NCBI GenBank assembly: GCA_002491195.1
Contig: DKVL01000056.1
Location: 115,442-179,441 of the forward strand
Direction: 5' to 3'
DNA length: 64,000 nucleotides
Source: Lachnospiraceae bacterium UBA7179
Lineage (GTDB): Bacteria; Bacillota; Clostridia; Lachnospirales; Lachnospiraceae
Numbering within the stretch: the first letter of the stretch is position 1; the number at the start of each line of letters is the position of its first letter. The translations under genes were made by a program, and so were the position numbers. Below, piece after piece: positions 18,995 through 28,658 of this stretch. The notes beneath the pieces were generated by a model. The model had not been told where the DNA came from, did not search any database, and worked only from the letters and a program-made list of their open reading frames with translations.

Positions 18995-19101
18995 TGTTTT
19001 ACTGACTTTTGAACAGACCCAAGTTACTGTTCAGGCGTCCATCAAAGTAGTGGGAATCATGCGCCAAAATGCTTGCCTTTTAGCATTTTGTGTGCAAAAT
19101 C

Positions 19102-19110
19102 TGTTATAAT
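19102..19110 (+). promoter_or_regulatory. Extended -10 promoter, upstream of the second glycan operon
   Basis: TGTTATAAT is a consensus TATAAT with the TGn extension, and there is no good -35 box at the usual distance. The arm AATTCACACC (19108-19117) overlaps it and recurs inverted at 19151-19160. Confidence 0.6.
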
Positions 19111-19193
19111 TCACACCTCAATAGCTTGTATGCTGATAAAAACTGGCGTGGGTGTGAATTGTAACCAGATCCATAGATTTTATGCGGTTGGAC

Positions 19194-19222
19194 TTGTAAA
19201 GTGTGTTTTAAGAGATTATACT
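19194..19222 (+). promoter_or_regulatory. Sigma-A-type promoter of the second glycan operon
   Basis: TTGTAA (19194-19199), a 17-bp spacer and TATACT (19217-19222) lie 38 bp before the ATG at 19260. The predicted leader is about 31 nt. Confidence 0.7.
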
Positions 19223-19259
19223 AAAAAGGATCGTTCACAAAGATATAAGGGAGTGCGTC

Positions 19260-21203
19260 ATGAAAAATGTTATCAATCGAAAAAATTGTTGTTGGGCAGT
19301 TATTATTGTTGTAATGGTATTTATACATTGTTTTCGCATAGGGCAGGTACCTTGTGGGATCAACGTGGATGAAATGGGAATGGGCTATGACGCATGGTGT
19401 CTGTCTAATTATGGCACAGACAGATATCTGAATACGTTTCCCGTCTATCTGATCAATTTTAGCGGGGGACAAAGCGCATTATATGCATATTTATGTGCTC
19501 CGTTTGTTCATTTCTTTGGAATCTCGGCGGCGGTATTAAGGATCCCGGCTATTATTTTTTCCTTTATCACTTTGTTTTTTTCTGTCCGTGTCGCAGACAG
19601 GATCTGGAAGAATGAGAAGATCAATCTCTTAGTGGGGATGCTTTATACAGTATCGCCTGTATTTCTGATGCTTTCCAGAATTGGACTGGACTGCAATCTG
19701 ATGCTGGGCATGAGTGCAATATTTATTTATTTGCTGATCAGGGCTGTCGATCGCGGAAAATACTGGGATTATTTTGCGGCTGGCATCGCGGGCGGCCTGC
19801 TGCTCTACAGTTATGTTCTGAGTCATATGGCAATGCCGCTTTTTATTTTGCTGATGATGTTATATCTCCTGTATGTGAAACAAATCAATATGAGACAGAT
19901 CCTGTTTTTGGGAGTGCCATTATTGATATTGGCTTTTCCGCTGCTTTTGTTTCACTACATTAATATTACCGGAATGGAGGAACTGCAGCTTGGGATCTTT
20001 ACAATTCCAAGGATGTACAGGTACAGGAGCGGCGATCTGTCGCTGGATCTTGTTGGGAAAAATCTGGGTAAATTTTTCAGAATGACACTTTTTTATGACA
20101 ATGTTCCATTTAACAGTATACCGGAATATGGAAATATGTATTTTCTGGCCATACCGTTTATCATAACAGGGATTGTGCATGGCGGATACAGATGTGTATG
20201 TGCGTGCAAAAGCAGGAGTATGGACAATTTTGTTGTCATTATGCTGTGGGCGCTTAGTATCTATCTGACAGGTATTTTTATTGCGGACGACGGACCGACC
20301 GTTTATCGTGTCAATAGTATTTTCTTTGCGTATTTGCTGTTTGAGGCGGATGGAATTCTTGTCCTTTATCATATTATCAAGAAATTGCTGCGGATCAGGG
20401 CGGAAATTTTTGGGGGAATTGTGACAGCTGTCTATGCTGTGATATTTTTATCCTTTATCGTGTTTTATTTTAAGGATTATATAGGCAGCAGACAAACTGT
20501 TGATCTTTTTAATTATCCTTTTGTGGATGCGTTGGATTATATGGAGAAGGAATTGCCTGAAAATGTTGCGGACCGGACTACTTATATAGGGGAAGGGGAT
20601 CAGATTTATATTTATTATCTGGGAGGAACGCTTTTGCCGCCTGATGCGTATAATGTGCTTGCGGATGATAAACCATATACGCTTTGGCTGTGGACACAGA
20701 GCTATAAGAATTATCGATTCTATTTTCCGGAAAAGATCGATCCGGCAGGAAATTATATTGTCCCGGACACTGCCGACAGCTGGATTGCTCTCTATGAACA
20801 GTATGGATTTAAGAAGGAACACATAGGCAGAAATTATGTGTTCTGGAATGATTTGTTAGATGAAACACAGCCACAGGTTCAGGCGCTTGTGGACTGGGGA
20901 CATGGCATTGTTGATGGGAAGATTGCAAAGGATGACGGCGATAGCACTTATTTGTCCGGCTGGTCTCTCAACACTTCCTATAATACGACATGGGATGATA
21001 TTGTGGCAGTCATAGACGGACAGAACTATTACACAGCGGAAAAGATGGAGCGGGAAGATGTATCAGATGCTCTCGGAAATGATGCCTTGAAACAATGCGG
21101 ATTTCATATTACAGTGCCCAACGAAGTGCTTCAGGACAGCGAGACGGTCAGGATCGTATTCCTGGATTATACCCACAGGAAGTGTTATGTTGAGGTATAT
21201 TAG
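19260..21203 (+). CDS. GT-C/GT39-like membrane glycosyltransferase
   Basis: The 647-residue protein has about eleven membrane segments in its first 410 residues and a soluble C-terminal part. The first outside loop has INVDEMGMGYDAW, matching the catalytic-acid region of PMT/ArnT-like enzymes (an acidic pair after TM1), and further on FSGGQSALYAY. Such enzymes transfer a sugar from a polyprenyl-phosphate donor to an extracytoplasmic acceptor. The start follows an AAGGGAG-like site. It is the first gene after two promoters, so it opens the long glycan transcript. Donor and acceptor are unknown. Confidence 0.78.
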   Translation: MKNVINRKNCCWAVIIVVMVFIHCFRIGQVPCGINVDEMGMGYDAWCLSNYGTDRYLNTFPVYLINFSGGQSALYAYLCAPFVHFFGISAAVLRIPAIIFSFITLFFSVRVADRIWKNEKINLLVGMLYTVSPVFLMLSRIGLDCNLMLGMSAIFIYLLIRAVDRGKYWDYFAAGIAGGLLLYSYVLSHMAMPLFILLMMLYLLYVKQINMRQILFLGVPLLILAFPLLLFHYINITGMEELQLGIFTIPRMYRYRSGDLSLDLVGKNLGKFFRMTLFYDNVPFNSIPEYGNMYFLAIPFIITGIVHGGYRCVCACKSRSMDNFVVIMLWALSIYLTGIFIADDGPTVYRVNSIFFAYLLFEADGILVLYHIIKKLLRIRAEIFGGIVTAVYAVIFLSFIVFYFKDYIGSRQTVDLFNYPFVDALDYMEKELPENVADRTTYIGEGDQIYIYYLGGTLLPPDAYNVLADDKPYTLWLWTQSYKNYRFYFPEKIDPAGNYIVPDTADSWIALYEQYGFKKEHIGRNYVFWNDLLDETQPQVQALVDWGHGIVDGKIAKDDGDSTYLSGWSLNTSYNTTWDDIVAVIDGQNYYTAEKMEREDVSDALGNDALKQCGFHITVPNEVLQDSETVRIVFLDYTHRKCYVEVY

Positions 21204-21295
21204 GCTGTTCTCTGGTAAATGATAAAAAATTGTGGTATCATCTGTACAGGTATGGAGAAAATGATTGAAAAACGGATAGGGAAGAGGTTGGGTAT

Positions 21296-23182
21296 ATGTG
21301 TGGAATAGCAGGTTTTTGCAGCAATCCTTCGAATTGGAGAGAAAATATCGAGAAGATGAACAGGCGGATGTACCACAGAGGTCCGGATGCGGGCGATATC
21401 TGGGCGAGTGAGGACGCGAATGTGGTGCTGGGACACCGCAGACTCTCGATCGTGGATCTGTCGGAAAACGGTGCGCAGCCGATGCACTCGGCGTCCGGCA
21501 GGTATGTGTGTGTGTTCAACGGAGAGATCTACAATTACCGCAGACTGCGGGATAAACTGTTGAAAGAAAAGAAAGTGGCAGCATTTCGGGGAACCTCCGA
21601 CACGGAAGTGCTGCTCGAGGCGATTGAAGCGTACGGTGTGACGGAGACGATCAGGCACTGTAAGGGAATGTTTGCGATTGCGCTTTTTGACCGACAGACA
21701 GGAAAACTGACACTGATCCGGGACAGGATCGGGGAGAAACCGCTGTATTATGGTTTCGTAAACGGACATTTCGTGTTCGCGTCAGATATTGGCTGTATCA
21801 GTGTGTTGGACGGTTTTCACAATCCGATCGACACAAAAGTGCTGCAGCTGTATTTCATACATGGATACATTCCGGCGCCGTATTCAATTTACAAAGATAT
21901 CTACAAGCTGGATGCGGGCTGTATGCTGGAACTGGACGCGCCTTATCGGGAGCCGCGGATCAGTGCTTACTGGTCTGTGCGCGATGTAGCAAAATACGGT
22001 CAGGTGCACCCGTTTCAGGGGAGCAGGCAGGAGGCTGCGGATGAACTGGAACGGCTGCTGAAGGCGTCGATCAGGGAGCAGATGGTGGCGGATGTTCCAG
22101 TCGGGGCGTTCTTATCGGCGGGAATCGACAGCAGTACAGTTGTGGCGCTGATGCAGGCGCAGTCGGAGCGCAAGGTCAGGAGTTTTACGATCGGCATGGA
22201 GGATCCCGCGTACAATGAGGCGGTCTATGCAAAGGAGATCGCGCGGCACCTTGGAACAGAGCATACCGAGTTATACATTACGGCGGAGGATGCCAAGGCA
22301 GTGATTCCCAGACTTTCCTATATTTTTGGCGAGCCTTTTGCGGATTCCTCACAGATACCGACCTATCTCGTGAGCAAGATGACGCGCGAGCATGTGACAG
22401 TATCGTTGAGCGGCGATGCAGGGGACGAGTTATTCTGCGGATATATGTCTTATTCTTCCATTGACCGGATCTGGGGAAAGATGAAGGGTTGTCCTTACGG
22501 GATACGGAAGCTTGCCAGCAGTCTTCTGGTTGGCAATCCGCTGATGAAAAAGAACCAGATCCTGCAGACAAAAGCATATCTTCTGGGAGCGAAGAGCCCG
22601 GAACATCTATATGAGTTGTCGAATGCGCAGGAGACGTCAAACCTACAGATTCCGCTGGAGAAAGAGACCTATCCGTACAAGCATAACAGCTATCCTTATG
22701 GTGCGCTGAACGATCCGCAAAACAGTATTATGCTGATGGATATGGAGGTTTACCATCCGGATGATATTCTGGTTAAGGTTGACCGCACTGCCATGGCAGT
22801 GTCACTGGAGACGCGGGTGCCGATGCTGGACAAGGACGTTGTCGAGTTTGCATGGACGATACCTATGGAGTACAAAAAACAGGGAAATGAAGGCAAACTG
22901 GTCTTGAAGGATGTACTATACAAATATGTTCCGAAAGAGATGATGGACAGACCTAAAAAAGGATTTTCGATTCCCGTCACACAGTGGCTTCGGGAGCCTG
23001 GACTGCGGGAATGGGCGGAGGATCTGCTGGACAGCAGCCTGATCAGGCAGCAGGGCATATTGAACGTCAATGAAGTAGAGAGGATCTGGAAAGATTTTAT
23101 AGAGAACGGAAACTGGCGGGTACAGATCTGGTATATTTTGATGTTTCAGTCATGGTTAAAAAATGAGGCTGTCGGGAGTTGA
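21296..23182 (+). CDS. asnB: Asparagine synthase (glutamine-hydrolysing) family amidotransferase, second copy
   Basis: The 628-residue protein begins MCGIAGF with the nucleophile Cys2, then RGPDAGD and NGEIYNY of the glutaminase domain. The pyrophosphatase loop at about residue 273 reads LSAGIDSS, where the common form is LSGG(I/V)DSS. SGDAGDELFCGY follows where the paralogue at 5593 has SGDGGDEFFCGY. It lies between a GT-C-like enzyme and a membrane protein, so a role in amidating a sugar acid is more likely than asparagine supply, though the latter cannot be excluded. It is clearly diverged from the copy at 5593 and so not a recent duplicate. Confidence 0.87.
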   Translation: MCGIAGFCSNPSNWRENIEKMNRRMYHRGPDAGDIWASEDANVVLGHRRLSIVDLSENGAQPMHSASGRYVCVFNGEIYNYRRLRDKLLKEKKVAAFRGTSDTEVLLEAIEAYGVTETIRHCKGMFAIALFDRQTGKLTLIRDRIGEKPLYYGFVNGHFVFASDIGCISVLDGFHNPIDTKVLQLYFIHGYIPAPYSIYKDIYKLDAGCMLELDAPYREPRISAYWSVRDVAKYGQVHPFQGSRQEAADELERLLKASIREQMVADVPVGAFLSAGIDSSTVVALMQAQSERKVRSFTIGMEDPAYNEAVYAKEIARHLGTEHTELYITAEDAKAVIPRLSYIFGEPFADSSQIPTYLVSKMTREHVTVSLSGDAGDELFCGYMSYSSIDRIWGKMKGCPYGIRKLASSLLVGNPLMKKNQILQTKAYLLGAKSPEHLYELSNAQETSNLQIPLEKETYPYKHNSYPYGALNDPQNSIMLMDMEVYHPDDILVKVDRTAMAVSLETRVPMLDKDVVEFAWTIPMEYKKQGNEGKLVLKDVLYKYVPKEMMDRPKKGFSIPVTQWLREPGLREWAEDLLDSSLIRQQGILNVNEVERIWKDFIENGNWRVQIWYILMFQSWLKNEAVGS

Positions 23183-24906
23183 AGAGAATGCTTTCTGTAC
23201 TGATGAATTGGATCTATATCGCAGCAACTACATTTCTGACTGGGTATGCTGTGTGTGCGTTTGTTTACAGAACGGTTGGATACCGTGTAAAGGATATTTG
23301 CTGTATGATGGCGCTGGGGCTGCTGGCAGTGACGGTATATGCACAGGTATTTAGCTTGTTCTATAGAGTCGGCGCTGCTGCGAATCTGGTGCTTGCTGTC
23401 GTATGCTTTGTGACTGCGGTTGTCGGAAGACATCAGATTGCGGGGCTGCTGGCAGCGGGATGGAAGCGCAAAGGGATCGCGTGGAAGATGGCCGCAGCCG
23501 TAAGTGTTGTTGTATGGTGTTATTGCACGTCAAGAGGATACATGCACTATGATTCCGACCTCTACCATGCACAGAGTATCCGCTGGATTGAGGAATATGG
23601 CATTGTGAAAGGACTGGGCAATATCCACGTGCGGTTTGCCTACAACAGTTCTTTCTTTGCGTTGTCAGCGCTTTACAGCATGAAGTTTTTGACCAGGCAC
23701 TCGCTTCACGCGGTCAATGGCTTTGTGGCGCTCCTGCTCTGGATGCAGGTGCTTCCACTGTTTTCCATGAAAAGGCGTGTAGAAAAAGGAAAAACAGTGG
23801 TGACAGATTTTGCGCGGCTCGGTGCGTTTTATTATCTCACAGTGATCTACAGCGACATTGTGTCGCCCGCGTCGGATTATGCCATTATGTGCGTGGTATT
23901 TTTTGTGATCATCCGATGGCTGGAGCTGCTGGAGCGCAAGGAAGACAATGCTGCGCCGTATGCACTGCTGTGTGTGGCGGGCGTGTACGCGGTTACGTTG
24001 AAATTGACAGCGGGGCTGATCCTGATCTTGCTGGCAAAGCCAGCTTCTATGCTGATCAGGGAGAAACGATGGAGGGATATAGGGATCTATCTCATGATGG
24101 GCGTTGTGACGATTGTGCCGTGGCTTGCAAGGTCCGTGTTTTTGTCCGGCTATCTGCTCTATCCATTTCCAGCGCTTGACCTTTTTGACGTGGACTGGAA
24201 GATCAATGCCGCAGCCGCAGCACTTGACGCGGCGGAGATCAGGACCTGGGGCAGGGGGCTCAACAATGCGGCGCTCGTAGATCTACCGATCACACAGTGG
24301 TTTCCCGGATGGTTTCAAGGCTCGCTGCCCGTAATTGGGAAAGTTCTGATCCTGGCGGATTTAGTGTGTGTGCCGGTATTTGTGATCCTGGCAGCAAAAT
24401 TGTTTTGCAGGATTTGCAGTGGGGGAAAAAAAGAGCAGCTCTTAGTGCTTGCAACAGTGCTTGCATCGTATGGATTCTGGCAGGTTTCGGCGCCGCTTCT
24501 GCGTTATGGATACGCGTATGTGCTGCTTGTGGTTATGATAACAGCAGGTATTTTATGCGATATTATGATAAAATACTTTGACAAATGGCAAAAAAAGGAT
24601 ATGATAAGAAAGATAGCTGTTTTAGGCATGTCTGTTTTATGGGCATTTTCGGCAGTGAAACTGGTATCGCTTGTGCGGTACTGTTATGGAGAAGCGGGAA
24701 AACAGACGTATGTGTGGCAGCAGGATTACGGGAACTATGGACTGGAACGTTATGTGGTAAACAATGTGACATTTTTTTATCCTGTAGACGGCGACAGAAC
24801 CGGGTATCGTTGTTTCCCGGCAGTTCCCGGACAGGTACCGATTCAGTTTCGGGGAGAAACGCTGGCGGACGGCTTTTGTGCAACAGGGGAGAATAGGGAA
24901 TCCTGA
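23179..24906 (+). CDS. Polytopic membrane protein (LIC_10190-like)
   Basis: The 575-residue product has about twelve hydrophobic helices. A conserved outer loop, YDSDLYHAQSIRWIEEYG followed by GLGNIHVRFAYNSSFF, resembles the family annotated as LIC_10190 membrane proteins found in surface-glycan loci; this family match is from memory. The acidic residues after the early helices fit a GT-C-like enzyme. The TTG start at 23179 overlaps the upstream stop (TTGA); an ATG at 23188 with GGGAG upstream is an equally good start. Function is unknown. Confidence 0.68.
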   Translation: MKRMLSVLMNWIYIAATTFLTGYAVCAFVYRTVGYRVKDICCMMALGLLAVTVYAQVFSLFYRVGAAANLVLAVVCFVTAVVGRHQIAGLLAAGWKRKGIAWKMAAAVSVVVWCYCTSRGYMHYDSDLYHAQSIRWIEEYGIVKGLGNIHVRFAYNSSFFALSALYSMKFLTRHSLHAVNGFVALLLWMQVLPLFSMKRRVEKGKTVVTDFARLGAFYYLTVIYSDIVSPASDYAIMCVVFFVIIRWLELLERKEDNAAPYALLCVAGVYAVTLKLTAGLILILLAKPASMLIREKRWRDIGIYLMMGVVTIVPWLARSVFLSGYLLYPFPALDLFDVDWKINAAAAALDAAEIRTWGRGLNNAALVDLPITQWFPGWFQGSLPVIGKVLILADLVCVPVFVILAAKLFCRICSGGKKEQLLVLATVLASYGFWQVSAPLLRYGYAYVLLVVMITAGILCDIMIKYFDKWQKKDMIRKIAVLGMSVLWAFSAVKLVSLVRYCYGEAGKQTYVWQQDYGNYGLERYVVNNVTFFYPVDGDRTGYRCFPAVPGQVPIQFRGETLADGFCATGENRES

Positions 24907-24943
24907 AATCATCAATACTATTTTGTAGAGGGAGTATTTTGGT

Positions 24944-26527
24944 ATGAAACAGACTCGGCGGATGCGCCTGCCAGAATGGGTTACGGCGGGCATAGCATTT
25001 ATTTATTATTGGATCATGGCACTGTACAAGCTGACGGAAGCGCCGATCTGGCAGGATGAATCGATGGAATTTTACTGTTCCATACCTGTGAAAGGCGTGA
25101 TCCGGGGCGTGACGAAGTACGCTACGATGTATGAGCGGATCGCAAATATCCAGCAGCAGCCCCCGTTATATAACTGGCTGATGTGCCTGTGGCTTCAGAT
25201 TAGCGAGGATGAGTGGTGGTATCGTTTTTCGAGTGTGGTGTTTGGCTTTGTTGCAGCAATTGGTTTATACATTGTCATAAGAAAGCTCTGTGACCGCTAT
25301 ATGGCGGCTTTTTGTGTTGTGATCTATTCCAGTATCTATATCCTGATGTATTATATCAAGGAAGCGTCGGAGTACTCGCTGCAGCTGTTGTTTTTGTTCT
25401 GGTTTATCTATGTGTGGCTTCTGCTTTGTGAACAGATCAATAACAGACGTATTCTTATATTCACACTGCTGTGTGTGCTGCTGGTTTTTACACACTATGG
25501 TTCCGTGTTTGTCGTTGTGCCCTTTGGAATCAGCGTTCTGTTGATGGCAGCAAAAAGAAAGGACTGGCGCAGCCTGAAGCTAAGTCTGGTATTGGATCTT
25601 GTGTGCGGTGCGGCTGGCGGCTTTATCCTGGTGTATTATTATCTGATTCCGCAGTCCGCGAACCAGGTGTCAACCTTTAATGCCAATAAAGAAATTATGA
25701 TAGAGAAAGGGAATATTCTCTATGATTTTTTCTACAGTATGATGTGGGTGTTTAAGTGGAGCACCATAGACATAGACAGGGACTGGGAGAAAATCTGGTG
25801 GCTGATCATCGCCGCGATGGTGGTGATTGGGCTGATCATCGTGTTTGTGGCGGTAAAAAGTAAGCGGGATGTACTTAGAACGTTTTTGTACTGCAATATT
25901 GCGGTATATCTGGTCTATTATGTCGTTACAAAGCTCAATCTGTATGCCTATGGATGGTATGGAAACCGCTACAGCTTTTTCCTGTTTCCGCTGTGGTTTG
26001 TGCTCATCGCGGTATCCTTGTATGAGTTTGTGATGATCCTGCGGCAGAGCGGCAATGGGTTTGTCGCGGGTAAAGGAGCGAAGATCGTTCAGGCAGGGCT
26101 TGTGTTTGCCGGGGTCCTGTACTGTGTTTACGGGGATTATCGTATCAGCAACCACTGGGCGAAGATGGATCTGCGGACGGTGGTTGCGGAGTGGTATGCG
26201 CGCGATGGATATGAGATGCCGACGCTGCTGGATTTCCACCAGAGATATGGTTTTACGTATTATTTCACGCACAATGAAAGATATGATGAGTCACAGTGGG
26301 AGAATATTATCTATAATGATGATCCGGAGACGATTGCGGCGGATGATATGCAGGGGTGGATGGATTACTTAAACAGGGTCTATCATGGCGCGATTCCGAA
26401 CAAACTGTATCTGGTAACAGGGCGGTGGAATGAACTGGTGGATACTTTTGTGGAGCTTGGCTATGATGTGGAACCACTCGTGGATACGACAGCGGAGCTC
26501 TATCTTGTGCGAAAGTCTGATGATTAA
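24944..26527 (+). CDS. GT39-like membrane glycosyltransferase
   Basis: The 527-residue protein has about ten membrane helices. The first outside loop has IWQDESMEFY, with the Asp-Glu pair typical of PMT/ArnT-type GT-C enzymes, and then QQQPPLYNWLM, a second conserved stretch of the family (the QPPL-type motif). The C-terminal part (from about residue 415) is soluble. It would transfer a sugar from a polyprenyl-phosphate donor on the outer face of the membrane. The start is preceded by AGAGGGAG. Confidence 0.83.
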   Translation: MKQTRRMRLPEWVTAGIAFIYYWIMALYKLTEAPIWQDESMEFYCSIPVKGVIRGVTKYATMYERIANIQQQPPLYNWLMCLWLQISEDEWWYRFSSVVFGFVAAIGLYIVIRKLCDRYMAAFCVVIYSSIYILMYYIKEASEYSLQLLFLFWFIYVWLLLCEQINNRRILIFTLLCVLLVFTHYGSVFVVVPFGISVLLMAAKRKDWRSLKLSLVLDLVCGAAGGFILVYYYLIPQSANQVSTFNANKEIMIEKGNILYDFFYSMMWVFKWSTIDIDRDWEKIWWLIIAAMVVIGLIIVFVAVKSKRDVLRTFLYCNIAVYLVYYVVTKLNLYAYGWYGNRYSFFLFPLWFVLIAVSLYEFVMILRQSGNGFVAGKGAKIVQAGLVFAGVLYCVYGDYRISNHWAKMDLRTVVAEWYARDGYEMPTLLDFHQRYGFTYYFTHNERYDESQWENIIYNDDPETIAADDMQGWMDYLNRVYHGAIPNKLYLVTGRWNELVDTFVELGYDVEPLVDTTAELYLVRKSDD

Positions 26528-26601
26528 CGTAGATTTGATCTGATGTGCGAGTCCGCGGGATGATATTGGGAGGCCGGCGATGTGTAAAAGGGAGGGGCTG
26601 T

Positions 26602-27498
26602 ATGGTTATCATACATGTCATGGGGGGGCTTGGGAATCAGCTTTACCAGTATGCACTATATGAAAAGTATAAATTTCTCGGAAAAGAAGCGAAACTTGAC
26701 TTATATGCGTATATGGCTGCGGAGGGTGAGGACAGAGAGTGGCGTGCGTTGGAACTGGCATGGCTCGATGCACTACAGTATGAAGTCTGTACCACAGAGG
26801 AGAGGAATCTTTTTCTGGATAGCAGTATGAGATGGGCAGACAGGGTGCGGCGGAAGTTCACAGGCAGACGGGACCGGACTGTCAGGGAACATGCAGACTA
26901 TATGCCGGAAATCTTTTCCATGGATAATGTGTATCTCTATGGTTTCTGGGGCTGTGAGCGGTATTATACGGAGATTATTCCGCTGCTGCAGGAGAAGATC
27001 AGATTTCCTGAGAGTGCGGATACACGCAATCAGGAGACAGTCGAAGCGATGAGGTGCGAAAATGCAGTGAGCATTCATATCCGGCGCAAAGATTACCTGA
27101 CTGTGGCAGATGGAAAACGATATATGGGGATCTGTACGGACCAGTATTATGCCAGTGCCATGAAATATATCGCAGAACATGTGGATCATCCTGTTTTCTA
27201 CATCTTTTCGGATGATCCGGTCTATGCAAGGGCGCATTACGATCAAAAGAATATGCATATTGTGGACTGGAACACTGGAAGGGAGAGCCTGCACGACATG
27301 GAACTCATGAGTCATTGCAGGCATAATATCTGTGCAAACAGTACCTTTAGTATCTGGGGGGCGAGACTGAACAGATATCCTGACAAGATTATGATACGAC
27401 CACTGCATCATGATAATTACGAGACTTGTGACGTGGAGACCGTGCACAGAAACTGGCCTGGGTGGATCCTGGTCGACGCGGAAGGAAAAATTCGTTAG
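26602..27498 (+). CDS. GT11-family alpha-1,2-fucosyltransferase
   Basis: The 298-residue cytoplasmic enzyme starts MVIIHVMGGLGNQLYQY, the GT11 N-terminal signature, and contains the nucleotide-sugar motif HIRRKDY at about residues 158-164, then FSDDPVYA and NSTFSIWGARL near the C-terminus. GT11 proteins usually add fucose from GDP-fucose in alpha-1,2 linkage. The start at 26602 is chosen over 26545 because GGGAGG lies 6 nt upstream and the protein begins at the usual place. A diverged copy of its 3' end follows the stop. Confidence 0.9.
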   Translation: MVIIHVMGGLGNQLYQYALYEKYKFLGKEAKLDLYAYMAAEGEDREWRALELAWLDALQYEVCTTEERNLFLDSSMRWADRVRRKFTGRRDRTVREHADYMPEIFSMDNVYLYGFWGCERYYTEIIPLLQEKIRFPESADTRNQETVEAMRCENAVSIHIRRKDYLTVADGKRYMGICTDQYYASAMKYIAEHVDHPVFYIFSDDPVYARAHYDQKNMHIVDWNTGRESLHDMELMSHCRHNICANSTFSIWGARLNRYPDKIMIRPLHHDNYETCDVETVHRNWPGWILVDAEGKIR

Positions 27499-27525
27499 AG
27501 GTACATTTATGGGAAGGCTGCAGGG

Positions 27526-27575
27526 GGCTCCTGATAGATGCGGATGGGAAAGATTTGTTGGAGGTATGCACATGG
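27526..27575 (+). pseudogene. Relic of a second GT11-like 3' end
   Basis: This 50-bp stretch aligns with the last codons and 3' flank of the GT11 gene (27464-27512) at roughly three of four positions, with one indel. The complete gene ends ILVDAEGKIR; the relic reads LLIDADGKD in the same relative place. It has no start and is probably what is left of a lost or replaced glycosyltransferase gene. Confidence 0.6.
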
Positions 27576-27618
27576 AAATAGTGCAGGAATCGAATGAAAC
27601 TGGGAAATGAGGCTGGAT

Positions 27619-28638
27619 ATGATAAAGCAAAACGAGCATGAACGGGATTTGATCTCGCTCATAGTGCCTGTATACAATGTCGAGAGATATCTTGACCGAT
27701 GTATGGAGTCTATACTGCAGCAAACTTATCGAAAGCTCGAGATCATACTTGTGGATGATGGTTCCACGGACAGTTCGCCTGCAAAGTGTGAGGAATATGC
27801 GAAAAAGGACAGCCGTGTCAGGGTGATCCACAAACAGAACGGCGGTCTCTCGGATGCGAGAAATGCCGGGTTGAAGATCGCGTCTGGCGAATATATTGGC
27901 TATGTTGACAGTGACGACTGGATCGAACTGGATATGTATGCGCGCATGTATGCGGCCTGCATCGAGCATGGCGCGCAGCTTGCAGTGTGCAGATATTATA
28001 GTGAATACAAAGACCGGACAGTGTCTGGCGGAAATGGGAGTATCGTGCCGCTCTCACGGGATGAGCTTTTGAAGATCTATATCGGTGGACATGATCAGTA
28101 TGTGATTTATAATTCCGTGTGGAGCAAGCTTTTTCGGCGGGATCTGGTCAGAGGAATGGTATTTCCGAAAGGGAGAAATTCAGAGGACATCATGTATACG
28201 ACACGTGCTTTCTGTATGACAAAGCAGGCGGTTTATCTCGATCAGTGCTTTTACCACTATGTGCTTGACCGGGAGGGAAGCATCATGAATGAGAGACAAT
28301 ATGAGCGTATGTTCCGGGATGAGATTCCATTCTGGCGGGAGCATATTTCCTGTATTCGACAGATGGTTTCCCAGCAGATGGGGGATCTGGCAGGATATCA
28401 CTTTCAGAGACGATTGTTATTTTATTATATTGACGCCAGAAACGCAAACAATAAGGAGGCAGCGTCAAGACTTGTCACAGAGATGAAAAGGGATAAGATT
28501 GAGATGGACAGGATTTATGACAGCGGGATTGTGTCGAGGGGGGATAAGATCCGAAGGAAACTGTTTCTATGGTCGCCGTCAGTTTATACAGCTGTTGTGT
28601 GGCTGTACGACAGAGTTGTGGTTCCGCTGAGACATTAA
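27619..28638 (+). CDS. GT2-family glycosyltransferase
   Basis: The 339-residue protein is a GT-A fold inverting enzyme with ISLIVPVYNVERYLDRCMES at its N-terminus, VDDGSTDSS near residue 50 (nucleotide binding) and VDSDDWIE near residue 97 (the metal-binding DxD). A C-terminal amphipathic region with VWLYDRVV may touch the membrane. The ATG at 27619 is preferred because GAGG lies 6 nt upstream; an in-frame ATG at 27607 is possible. The acceptor is unknown. Confidence 0.88.
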   Translation: MIKQNEHERDLISLIVPVYNVERYLDRCMESILQQTYRKLEIILVDDGSTDSSPAKCEEYAKKDSRVRVIHKQNGGLSDARNAGLKIASGEYIGYVDSDDWIELDMYARMYAACIEHGAQLAVCRYYSEYKDRTVSGGNGSIVPLSRDELLKIYIGGHDQYVIYNSVWSKLFRRDLVRGMVFPKGRNSEDIMYTTRAFCMTKQAVYLDQCFYHYVLDREGSIMNERQYERMFRDEIPFWREHISCIRQMVSQQMGDLAGYHFQRRLLFYYIDARNANNKEAASRLVTEMKRDKIEMDRIYDSGIVSRGDKIRRKLFLWSPSVYTAVVWLYDRVVVPLRH

Positions 28639-28658
28639 GAGAATGATAGGGAGCGGGT

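Larger units (their letters stand above)
18903..19259. other. Divergent intergenic region, 357 bp
   Basis: No convincing gene is present. The region holds the minus-strand promoter of the histidine kinase (18966-18994), an extended -10 promoter (19102-19110) and a second promoter (19194-19222) for the + strand glycan genes, plus an inverted repeat overlapping the extended -10. Confidence 0.8.

Noticed and set aside
21204..21295. A promoter before the second asnB gene
   Set aside because: TTGTGG and TATCAT-like words occur but not at a convincing spacing.
26773..27969. A 398-codon open frame on the minus strand over the GT11 and GT2 genes
   Set aside because: It spans two well-supported + strand genes and the spacer, shows no family motif, and its length reflects few stop codons opposite biased coding.
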